A stretch of 60,000 nt of DNA from Nymphaea colorata (Eukaryota; Streptophyta; Magnoliopsida; Nymphaeales; Nymphaeaceae), in assembly GCF_008831285.2 (NCBI RefSeq), contig NC_045140.1:20956370-21016369 (forward strand), in the 5' to 3' direction. Shown here in pieces: positions 12,001-23,198 of this stretch (positions within the stretch are counted from its first letter, which is position 1; each line of letters starts with the position of its first letter). Position numbers and translations under genes: made by a program. Below the pieces are notes generated by a model. It searched no databases. It worked only from the letters and a program-made list of their open reading frames with translations, and was not told the origin of the DNA.

Positions 12001-15000
12001 TATGCCTATAGAAAGTGGAGCTTAAAATACATTTTTTCTTTTCAGTCCTGGATATGTGCCATTCTCAAATATGGGTATCTTGAGGAACGTGCCCGTTTCC
12101 TTAGGTCTATAGATGGGCCGAACGGACACGGTCAATGCAAATTGTTAGGCCCTTATAGAAAACATAACAATGAGTCAGTGACGATGTTCTTTGGTTTAAA
12201 GTTTAAATAATTGAACGTGCTTTTCCTTGTTTAGTTAGTCAAGCATTACATGTAAAGAACTTTTAAAACATTTATCAAATTTAAATGCATGCATCTAGTA
12301 CGTAGTCGATGTTAAATGCATCCGACGGTCTGCATCAAACAAATCAACTAAACTAAATTTTTCATGTCACATAGAGGACCTAACGTGTGTATATATATAT
12401 ATATATAGTCAAAGGGTTTCACATCTTCTAAATTTTCAATGAAAGGTTGCATGCGAGGACTTAATATAATCCTTGGTTTTCACTTAGTTTTTGACAGATG
12501 TAGTGTATCAAGTAGTGTGTTTACTCATATTTGCATGATACAATACGTCGACCAATTGTAATTGGAGAAGATTTCAATAGTCAAAGGATTTCACTTGGCG
12601 CGTGTATATATATATATAATATATATACTGAAAACTTCAGAAACAAAGTAGAGACGCAGAGAAACAAAGAGACGCGTCTTTTCTAAAAATGAGACAGACC
12701 AACATCTCAATTGTAGAGGCATGTTTGGTACGAGTTTCCTTTCAATTGTTTCACTTCATTGGCCGCGTTCAAACGCCAATGGCACATTCCTCGCAGCTAC
12801 TCTGTGCATCCGACTGTTCCCTGTCATCAATTAAGACGCTACGGAAAAAGGAATGACATGTTTTCCTTTTCCGGCGCCTGAAAGAGTCTTTTGATTTGGT
12901 GTTCGCATGCTATTCAATGATAAGCATAAGCATTTAAGCACCGATTTTTGTGGTCCATGATACATATATATATGTCGACTTTTTGTTCTCTTTTTATAAG
13001 CTCGAAGTGAAATCTAGCTTATTACAGAAGAGCATTTTTTGTAAATTTGGTGCTTCTAAAATTGTCAAGATGATGAAGATAGACCTGTTTGCTCACTGCT
13101 GGCCATACGGTGTTAGAAGGAATCATATTTCTTTCAGTCAGCAATGCATCTTATAGGTACTTTAATGGCAGCGGAGAAATTAATAAAATTCAAAACGGCG
13201 ACTGAAAGAAGAATTTATTATTTACTGTGGGCAAACAGTTTTATTTGCCACTGGATAAATTTTGGGTTTCTCTCCGGGGGTCCTCTGTTTCTTCTCCCTT
13301 TTTTCTCTCTCTTATTCAACCTTTAAATTCCTTGATTGCATTTAATGATAAGTACAAATTTTATAGAAATGCCAGCTTGGTCAAATCAAAGAAACAGTTC
13401 GTTCTGTAATTATTTTTCTAACAAGAAGAAGGCTCTATGTCAACAAATAAAATAAAACAGGTTCTGACTTTGTTGCCTGTTTGAGACACGCCACATGGCC
13501 TGTATTTGAAAATTTTGCAAAATTGACAAAAAAAATTTAGGTGAGCAGTAGGTTTACAACTCATGGCTCGGAGACGAGACCCAAATGCATCCCCTTCCCA
13601 AAATTCCTAATTGTAGTTCTCTTATCATATAGAATTTTATTGATCTGAAAATCTTATTTGATTTTCTGAAGATATTATTCAAAGTGTTTGATAGTCTCAT
13701 ATCTCCAAAATCTCCATTCAATTAGGCTGTTGTACAAGAGTGCTTCTTCAAGACCAGCAAGTCCTGTGCTGTTAATGCGTCTGGTTATGGCTCTGTTCTT
13801 GCCCATGGCTGAAGGAGCAAAATGAATTGTGACCATATTCACCTAGTTTTATAATGAGGGAAATTAAGATCGGTTTTCACCTCCGCCAACGCTTTTCATA
13901 AAAGAGACTTTCTCGTCGTGTGAATTCAGTTAAATCTAGAAAGTATGACTGAGCACTAATGGCAGTGTTCATCTGCAGATGAAATCAAGGTCTCTTCAAG
14001 TATCATAAAGTATAACATCAACTTGCTCTATGACAACACTTGATGAGAAATTAAAAGGTTAGTGCCATGTCTCTCAACCTTCATGTTTGAACTGGGATTC
14101 AAACAAAGAAGATCAAACATATGCAGGACCTCTGCGGCATCACTGATCGATGACTACTGTATACTCTCCTTTCATCAACGTCGACTACCCAATAGGCTTG
14201 CTTGCATGTTGTTGGCCCAAGGTACCTCAGCTCCCTCTTAAAGCGCAAGATTTTTTGCAGTATCGCTGTTCCTCGTGGCCTGCAATGCTGGAGACTGTAG
14301 TTGTCAGAATTCAAAAACTAGAGCTAGATTCTTCTGAAGTTGGCAGTGCAACTTTTCATTATAAGTCGGAAGTAGAATGCCGAGACTGCTGACGATTTTA
14401 AAGTTGGTAATTATGAATTGCGACAGGTGAAGGAATCAAAATCCAGATTCATGTGCATTGGAACTATGCACGTAAGACGATGGAGAGGAGCTGTAATTAT
14501 GAACTCAACGGACACTATAAGATTTCGATTCTTTCCACAGTGTGAAAGTGAAGCGGGCAGGATAAGCACAAACAAAACAAGGTGTAGACGAGAGCCACAA
14601 CGATCCAAACCATCGAGTCCTTTCGGTTGCCTTTTCCTTGTGTCATTCAACTTTCGTTGGCGACAGCTGTGAACGACCTGTTCTTTCCTTTCCGATGGTA
14701 ATTAGTGATTACCACTGAGCGACAAATTAATGCCAAGCTATATCTCGTCGATCATTTGTTCATTAGTTTTGAACTATATATACGGACGAAAATTTGTTTG
14801 AAAACGTGAGGTGAGAAGATATGAATTTTGATGCATCCATTGGATTTTATGAGTGGGAAATGTTAAAACCATTACTTAATTTAAACTTTTTATAAAATTT
14901 AAACTGCACATCTTGTCTCTTAACTCAATATGTCTCTTATCTCTTATTGAGTGAGAGGATTACAACCAGGAAGCCTCCTCCCCCATGTGCTAACATGGTC

Positions 15001-15048
15001 CAGGGTTCATGGTCCAGGGTTAGAGTCTACAGGAATAAACTACGAGTA

Positions 15049-15227
15049 GGGCGGAGCCAAAAGGACTGCAAGGGCCTAGCACCCCCCACAAACCAAAAAA
15101 AAAAATTACATGTAAATTTCAAAAAATCTCAGTTGTCTTATATTAAAAGTTTAAAAACTTTCTATACTTGTCAAAAATTTGAAACTACAATTAAACTGTC
15201 CTTATGAAAAATTTCAGGCTCTGTCCC
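15049..15227. mobile_element. MITE-like short element with imperfect terminal inverted repeats
   Basis: The left end GGGCGGAGCC and the right end GGCTCTGTCCC are imperfect inverted repeats about 160 bases apart. The interior is AT-rich, has no coding potential and shares ordered motifs with 5606-5716 (CACCCCCC, ATGTAAATTT, AAATTTGAAAC). The structure suggests a small non-autonomous element. No clear target duplication was found. Confidence 0.45.
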
Positions 15228-16363
15228 TGACTACACGTCTAATTTATATGGTTTTTATGTTTTTAGTTATTTGTCATCCCCAGTGGTTCAATTTATGAAA
15301 TTGGCCATCAAGTGGGCGAAGCGAATGGATGAACCATAAATATAATTATGAATGAGACTCTCTCTCTCTCTCAAAAAAAAGGAAATATGGGTACCTGTGT
15401 TTAAGCATGTAACTTCGTCACAAATGTACATGAGTCAGCGAATCAGTATGCACTTTTGGCGTGGGATTTGATGCCCTGAGTTGGAATGCACAAGTTAGCA
15501 TCAGATCCTTACTACTGTAACTGCTCCATGGCGTTTCTCCGCAAGTTAGAGCATCATGTTGAGGGCGTGATATGTTACGATATCGTCCATCCATGAAGTT
15601 AACTCGTTCGAAATCTCGAACCATACATATGTAAGTGACGATATCGATCTGTTTTAACCTTTCTTTGATGGCGTTAGGGAACTACCAAAACACTTCTTTG
15701 TTTCCATTTTCTGGAGAGGAGGTAGCACAAACAACAACGAAATCATCTTTTCCTTAGAAACCAACTAATCAATTGATCAGGCGCAGATGGCGATGGAGAT
15801 CCAAGCCACTTGGATGCCTAAAGAATTCTTTTGAGGGATAGGACAGTGGTTCGGGGAAAAACTTCTTGTTTCATTATCCTGAATTAATAACGTGAGAGTC
15901 TCACGGATGGAGGACACTTACCAGAGAGCTAGTCGATTGTTCTTCTTGCTCGCGAACATTGTTCTGAATCAGATTCCAGATCTCTTTAATCAATCGCCGG
16001 ATAGAAATCGGTGGGTCTAATCCGTGGGGCTGGAAGAAGACGATAAATATCTAGGACGTGTGCCAACTCGATGAAAAGAACGTGCGCAAACGGAGTCTCG
16101 TAATCAACCCCTTTTCATTTCAAATGGATCTCAACAACCCTAGCAGGTCCCTTTCATGACAGTTCAACCCATTGGCGACAGGCAAAATTTTCCATCACAA
16201 AACAGAGGGGTGTAGATATTATTTCTGGTCTCTTTTCCTTCGTTTTTTGGGCATCTTTTCGGCTTTTGAGTTAACTAGGAATACCAATGGATAGAGTTGA
16301 ATCAAATGGGCCCTCCCTCTACTCAATGTTGGTGGACCTCGTGAGACCTTACACACACATACA

Positions 16364-16365
<2 letters not shown>

Positions 16366-16402
<37 letters not shown>
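16366..16402. repeat. (TA)n microsatellite
   Basis: About 18 TA units in gene-free DNA. Confidence 0.95.
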
Positions 16403-16404
<2 letters not shown>

Positions 16405-18021
16405 CCCAGCTCATTTATGAGGGTTGTCAGATCTTAAATAACTAAGACAAAAATAAAAAGAAAAAAGTGATAAGTATTTTTATCTTTTAGTATTAGTTCA
16501 TACATTTTTTTTTTCTCAACTGTTCATTACAAAGGATTATATATATATAACACTTTACCGTACCATGAGTTGCTGGTTTTGCATGTATAGCATTACGCAA
16601 CTTGTCTAAGAGAATCTATCGATCTGTACGAGTGATGCTTCATTTACGTTCAACGTTATTTCGATAAGACCTGCGTATTACATTTTTGTCAATTCTTTGA
16701 TTAAAATAACATGTTTTAAATCGTGGAATGTTTGGACTTACATGTTGTTTTATATATCCTGGTACAGGACAATGGCTTACAGTGATTGAATCAGGCTGCC
16801 AGGTGCATTAATTAATGGCCAATGGCTATGCATGATTGATCGAAAATTAAGCATGTCTATTAGAAAGATCAAAATTCAATTTGTTTGCCATCGATCCAAA
16901 ACTAGCAACGCCAAGCTTTCAGTGAAGAATATGGAAATACTGCATCAGGTGATGAACAATTAACTTGCAATTGAATCTTCGAATTTGAAATTTCAATTAC
17001 TTAATTAGAGTATGGATGTGATGACAGGGATGAGTTTTGACCACCTAGAACCAACGGAAGAGCCATACAATTGCCCACACAGTCTAACAACGGTTTCTGT
17101 TTACATTGATTGGCCCCAGCTTTTTTTTTTTCATATTTATATATAAAAAATTCCACAAATGTATATTGAATGTTCCTCAGTCAAATACGCCTGGCTCCTG
17201 CCAAGAACCAATTCCCTTGCCAAGACCATACCAGGCTCATTATACAGGTGTATACATTCAATTTGTACAGAATGCATTATAATTGTTTGAATTGGATGAT
17301 TCCAATATCAGACTCATGAGTTTGATTCACGTAATAAACGTATATCTTTGACATATTGAAAAATATGGAGTTAGTATTGATACATAATATATGCGGCCTA
17401 ACAATTTGTTCTTTGTAAATCAATTACAACGATTATATAACGACAAATCTTTAACATATGTAGCCTTTTTATCTCATATCATGAACCTTATTTCACGTAG
17501 ACAAGATTTTATAACTTACAAACTTACATTGCCAAATAAATCAATCTATGAATGAACTTCTTGGTGTTGGAACCATAAATATCGTATGTAGTTATGAATT
17601 GAGATTTTACGAATAAACTTATTTTAAAGTATAACATACAACTTGGGCGCAATTAAACCTGTCTCTTTACACCTCGCGGCATTGATGTAAAGAAAATTAG
17701 CAGGAATTCAGAAAAGGGAATCTTGTCATTTAACAACGGAAGAAGAACACTAAGATACAAACGCGCCATTACATCAAGACTTTTACATTTAAAACAGGGT
17801 CGTCGTCTCTCCCTCTCCCTCTCTGCACCCCGATCGGGCAGCTGCCCCCACACTCTCTCTGCATCCGACGTCGCGCCGTACGTCTCTCACGTGCTACAGG
17901 AGAGGAACTTCACAGTGCGCATATGGTAAGGAGAAAGGAGGTCGACGAACAGAGAGAAAGGGCCAGTAGTTTGACCACCATGGGCCCCCTGCAGCACCGC
18001 TCTCCCGCCGGCTGCACGCGC

Positions 18022-18315
18022 TCAGGGAGAGAAAGGGTCGTCCATCCAGCAGTGCTGCTTGGCAGCGTCCTCCGGCAAGAACTGCTGCGGGAGGAAGGTG
18101 TTGAGGGCCGTCTGGACCTTGTTCACACGCTTCTGGTGGCGAATGCGCCTGAGAACCACCTGTTTATCCAGTGGTGGCTGATGTTCTCCCCCGTTCTTGT
18201 CAGAGGAAGCAGACCTCAGATAGACACAGCTCGTCACCGTCTTGCCCTGCTGAAGGTCGTCGCCTTCCTCCTTGAAGGAGGTGTAGGAAGAGGCACTGCT
18301 CATCACGGAAGCCAT
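18022..18315 (-). CDS. Small plant protein of unknown function (97 residues)
   Basis: An intronless frame begins at an ATG 82 bases downstream of a consensus TATA box (18397-18404), a normal plant promoter-to-start distance. I chose this Met because the in-frame ATG further upstream would lie before the TATA box. The protein starts MASVMSSASSYTSFKEEGDD and has a Ser-rich N terminus, then SCVYLRS. A basic core about residues 51-68 follows (KQVVLRRIRHQKRVNKVQ), and the acidic end is WMDDPFSP. There is no signal peptide or membrane segment. The basic core could bind nucleic acid or protein, or act as a nuclear localisation signal, but that is inference. I do not recognise the family with certainty. 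The composition is not that of intergenic DNA around it, and the region is GC-richer than its flanks. Confidence 0.7.
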   Translation of the reverse strand: MASVMSSASSYTSFKEEGDDLQQGKTVTSCVYLRSASSDKNGGEHQPPLDKQVVLRRIRHQKRVNKVQTALNTFLPQQFLPEDAAKQHCWMDDPFSP

Positions 18316-18396
18316 CTTTTGATGTCGAATCGATCTAGACCCAAGTAAGATTGGTATATCTGAATGAGGCCTGGCTTTTGGGGGATGTGATGCCTT

Positions 18397-18404
18397 TTTA
18401 TATA
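18397..18404 (-). promoter_or_regulatory. TATA box of the 97-residue protein gene
   Basis: TATATAAA on the minus strand, followed by AAGG, 82 bases upstream of the chosen ATG. This leaves a 5' leader of roughly 50 bases. Confidence 0.75.
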
Positions 18405-21400
18405 AGGGAAACTGGAGAGTGGAGAAAGCAGGCCGCTGCTGGATTTGGCCAGACGTGGAATACCAGGAGGCCAAAACCATTAGCTCACCTGGAGTTTTGG
18501 TTGTGGCGAGGTTACGCAACTGCCCACTCTGTGTCCTGGCCATGGTGAAAAACCGCCTCCTGGCTGATGGTTTTTCTGGCTCTTGCATGGGAAGGTGGGG
18601 CCGAGACTGTCTTTTCTCCGGCCAGTGAGGTGAAGGGAGGATCAATAAAGTGCTGGTGCCCATTGTTTTGTTTTGTTCTCATTCATTCCCTTCTTGGTGT
18701 TCATTTATCATGGTGGAAAGAGGGGGCAAGCCGGCCAAGGAGAGTGATTAAAACAAAATTTCCACTTTGGTTTGATGATAATCTTGTTTAAATTAGCCAC
18801 GGATTTTGGTTAACCAAGTATTATACGCTTCTGCTGCTAACACTCTCGCCGCCTCGTGGTGTTTGGAGTCGTTCATTAATGCTCTTCATCTTTGTCGCTC
18901 CAGGCATACTGGCCTCCGCAACCCAAGGGGCAACACAAATTGGAATTAGCAACTGCCACCGCGTGTTTGGGAAAAAGGGGAACTATTTCTCATTCTGTAG
19001 ATTACTTGCAGAATTGAGCAGTCACTTTTCACATACTAACCCATGAGCTAATAATCGAAAGCAATTAACAGTAATTGTAAAATGATGTCAGTGACTCAGT
19101 AATGGTAAAATGTAAAATCAACTAAAATCGACTGTATCAAACACGGTGGAAACTTGGGTACCCTTGTTCATGGTTTGGTTTGAAAACGAAGTACATAATG
19201 CTATAGAAACATGCATTTTCACATGCTCCTAACCCAACCAGCCGCGTTATGCTCCCTAAGCAACTCAATTAGTTCTCCAGCTTTAAAGCTGGAAAATCAC
19301 ACATTTTGAGCAAGGAAGACCATCTTAATTTGGCTTTATTAGGGCAATGATTCAAAATTTTTAACAAACATTGATTTTAAGCTTTACATGTGCATGAAAG
19401 CGAGGGGTAAAAACTTACTTTTCTCAGTATTTCCTCTCGTCATCTTTTCAAAAGAATATTGGACCACTGGCTTAGTTTAACCACTTTTCTGATGCTACAG
19501 AAATGTGCAGTCCATAAGAACATTTGATTTGTCGCAGCATGAAGAGGTACCACCTAACTTGAGACGATCATGGTCTGATCAACCACGACATGGCTATTTA
19601 CTCCCAGTTGGTCAGTAATGAATGCTCATTCAAATTAAACGAAGGATCAAGTTTGCTGAACCTTAAGGGTTTCAAATTCATAATAGCATGGCGCTCAAGA
19701 AGTTCTTAAAAGCGTCTCTACCGCGGAGAAGACAAGGAGTTCATCACATATGTGCACGAATAGCTAATTGCTCCGGGCCCGACAATGCAGGTCGTAGCCC
19801 ACTAGCCCCCACCCCCGTGTCGGTCAGATGGGGATTAGTTTACCACGGAGAGGGAGGCCAGAACAGAATAAACACCCATCAGTGTGCACATTGACAGAGC
19901 GCAGCAGAGCCCCTTAGTCCAGAACATGTCTCCCAGCTACAGAAGGCAAACGGCAGGCAAGCGTAGGGGTTGTTTGTCTTGGCGCGAACAGATGCAGGAA
20001 AGGCATTTCGCGGGAACTCTAACGAGTGCACGCAAACAAAGGGCTGATTTATTGGCGAAATGACAATAACCGATACTTATGTTTTGCGTAGAGCATCCGT
20101 CTTGGGCGACGCAAAGCGCTGTCCACAATATTAAGTGTCCTGTTCCTGGGGTTCCGTGCTGGCGTTAGGTGTCCAAGAGAGCACGAGCGCATAGCTTTGA
20201 CTTAAACTTCTAGTGAAGGTTCACAATCAGTGCTCGGTTCTTATACAATAAGAGCCTTGTTTGGAAGTTGGGACTGGGCAAAAGCCGCTTTGGCTTTCTG
20301 ATTCTGTGGTTAGATTAATATACAGTATCTTAAAACAGGCCGGTGTTGAATCTGCGCTTCACGATGTGGATTTTGGTTCGGATTACTGTGTTCGTCTCCT
20401 ACAGCGTTTGGCCAGATCTCTGAGTTCATCTATTGTGTGCTACCTCGGGCAAATATTTCTTAAGCATTAGTCTGCGCAAAGGTGATTACCATCTAGAGAA
20501 GATTTAGCTACAATGAATCTATTCTCAAACAGATTTTACTTCCTCGCCATGAATTGTTCTTATCCGACCACGACTGAATGCTCTTGTAGTGCAGACCTTT
20601 TTGATAAACTGCTCAAAGTGGTTTTCAAGAGTCTTTTTTTCTTTAAAAAAAAAAAGGAAAAAAGACAGACAGAGAGAGAGAGAACAGAGAAAGACAATGG
20701 ACATTCATTTTTTAATTGAATGACGACTGGAAGATAACAAAAAAAAAAGGGAGAGAGAGAGAGAAAGTCGATAAAATGAGAATGCATAACAAAATTTAAA
20801 ATTTAAGGACATTAAGTCTCCTAAGTCTCCTAAATACAAGAAGAGAGATAAATACAAGAAGAAAATACAAGAGAGGGAGAGCACCATGCGTCCCTTGGAT
20901 AGACCATTATTTCAGAATTATCTTTCTCAGAGTCAATTCGAATGCATGCACTTCTCAAAAATATTTATGAAGTAATACAACCGATCCTTTTCATCTCACG
21001 TCCCTTGTCTAAGAGGTTGTGTTCGATGCCCTCATTTCTTCGATCCGAAGTGAAGATCCAAGGTTAACAAGAAATGCCTTGTTTGAAATGCATTACCTAC
21101 TCAGAGGACGAAGAGGAGGAAGGCATGCTGACGGCGGCCGCCAGCATGGCTGTGAAGCTGAGGGGTCGATGGAAAGCAAGGGTACCAGTAGTAGCAGAAG
21201 CGGCGGCGGCAGCAGCTGCAGTGGCGGCACCTTCTTCGACCACATCCTCCCTAGCCACTACCACTCCTCTGCGACTACTTCCTCCAAATCGTCACTCGTC
21301 AGAGTCTGCGTTTAGGTTCCCGCGAGGCAACAGATGAGGAGAATGATGGCAGTTTGGCTGCCGCAGTAGCAACTCCCAGTCAAGGAACTGAATCTGTGTC

Positions 21401-21594
21401 GAAAGCCCCGCGTTGTTGAGCGTCTTCTTCGGATTTCTCTCCGACTGTCATTTGAATTCTGGGTTTCTAACATCTTGCGACAAGGACCTGGACTTGAGCT
21501 AGGGTTCACGTTCCCCTCTTACAGATTATCTAGAATATAATACCTTGGTGGAGCAACATCAAGACTGTTCAAATACCTTGAAAGGGAAGGCATG
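18405..21594. other. Intergenic region; no supported gene
   Basis: It includes the upstream region of the small gene and the downstream flank of the VPS13-type gene. A moderately GC-rich block at 19690-20200 has no recognisable product. At 21070-21330 a short GCN/GGC-rich low-complexity stretch gives alanine- or serine-rich frames on the plus strand, without start context, introns or domain. Purine-rich GA tracts lie at 20640-20890. Confidence 0.55.
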
Positions 21595-23198
21595 TTATCT
21601 CTTGTCATTTTCATCAAGGAAACTCAACAAAAATCCGCTGACAATTCGTCTGGCAATTGCATTTGGTATGCACCGACAAAGACGTCCATCTATATATGCA
21701 AGAACGCTCAACAGAACAAATTTGCCCAGTGCCTGTTTCCTGCTAGCTTCTTGTTTGTCCTCGTCCAAGGGGGCAGGAACTTTTGCTCTTTTTTCTTTAC
21801 GCATGCTTCTAACATGTTCCATGACTATGCCCGCCTGCTTTCGAAGAAAGCGAATTGCAAAACTCACAAACAGGTGCTCAGATAATGTGAGTAACATCGG
21901 ACCAAACTTCCAGTCCTGTAAAATATCAAGCAGCAAGTAACAAAAATGTATTTTATTTATATGTAGCAATATTGCTTCAAAGTGCAGACACCAGGCGGAA
22001 AGCAGAAGCAATTTCACCAATATCACCTCAAGAGATCACAAGACTACACACATGCACGTAGTTCTTCATGGTTCATACTACAACATGGTAGAAAACATCA
22101 GCCCAAGTGGAGCCTGGCAGCCTGCCTGGTCACCTGCTTGTGGTTGCTTATGGACTCATCAGATCCAGGTTAGACTAGGACATAACAGAATCAAACAGCC
22201 ATATCAGACCTAAAACCATGTTCACATCCACGAGTCTGTACTCGGTTGAACTTCAAACACGTAGATTGCATTACAGCACAGTATCAAGTTAAACTGACAT
22301 CAAATCAGGTATTACAAACTCGAGCATGTCTCCTTGGTAAGATGTTGACCTTCCTATTAGCACAGAGGGTGAACCAAAACTGAATCCTATAACACCGTAC
22401 CTTCCACAGGCAGCTCTATTAGTCTGTTTCCAAGGGCAGAAAAGTAACTGGTAAAGTACAAGGAAAGGGATTTGAATTGATCAATTGTGCTTTACCTATC
22501 ACATTGTTCAACCCCTGACGTAGTGCATTATTTATTTATATGAAAGCCTTGAAAAGCGTAAAATGCAAACAACATACATCAAACCAATATATCAATATAG
22601 CACAACAAACAGATCCAATGAAATTAATATATCACATTACAATAGACAAGACCAATTACGCTCAATAAAATGGAAACATGCACCCCATGTTTGCTGCAAC
22701 TTTGTTTTAAGTGTTAATGGTTTGTGTTGTTTATCAAGAATGGATATCAACGGCAACTGAATAATCAATATAGATGCCATCTCTAGATATCAGATTTTCA
22801 GTATTATAAATATTTGTTTCCCTTACCATTTAGGATACTATTTCTGTAATTACTAATATATAAAAAAAAAAAACCTCATTTGAAATAACTAACAATCTTT
22901 GTAAAATAAACTTGCGTTATCTATCAGATAAGGCCGCCATGAGACAATTTGACAATATCAAGTTCATTTTCATTCTTCTACTTCTTTTCTTGACTAACGA
23001 ATGGTTAGTGGACAGACTGATGAAAAGGCACCAACCGCTGTCAAGGGAACTTACTTGCCCTCCATAGAGGCGGCGTGTGGACAAAGACGATGCATTTGAT
23101 TCTCCTTTCAACAGCCCTTCCTTGATGAGGAAGCCCTTTACATGTTCTACTATGTCACTGATAAGTGAACTATTTGGAGGAAGGTTTTTCAAGAGAAC
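21595..23198 (-). CDS. VPS13: VPS13-type gene exons 35-36: C terminus (residues 3118-3271)
   Basis: Exons are 23055-23198 and 21595-21915. Exon 35 begins [20 protein letters not shown] and ends at a CAA|GTAAGT donor. Exon 36 opens [20 protein letters not shown] and ends in a TAA stop after a basic, helix-forming tail. These two exons are separated from the rest of the gene by intron 34 (5,957 bp), most of which is the copia insertion. Correct splicing across that insertion is needed for a full-length product. Confidence 0.93.

Larger units (their letters stand above)
12001..18021. other. Intergenic region without a supported gene
   Basis: About 6 kb of AT-rich DNA. It contains several TA-rich microsatellites (about 12390-12407, 12605-12628, 16366-16402) and one MITE-like element (15049-15227). 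Frames of 60-86 codons occur by chance on both strands and none shows a domain, a spliceable partner or a convincing start context. The last 200 bases (about 17800-18020) are GC- and CT-rich and lie just downstream of the small gene ending at 18022. Confidence 0.55.

Noticed and set aside
19690-20200. GC-richer block considered as an organellar insertion or gene
   Set aside because: I could not recognise any organellar gene or a coding frame; left as intergenic.
21019-21337. Two overlapping plus-strand frames rich in Ser, Gly and Ala
   Set aside because: Low-complexity codon runs, no domain, no spliceable partner, and they lie in the downstream flank of a minus-strand gene.
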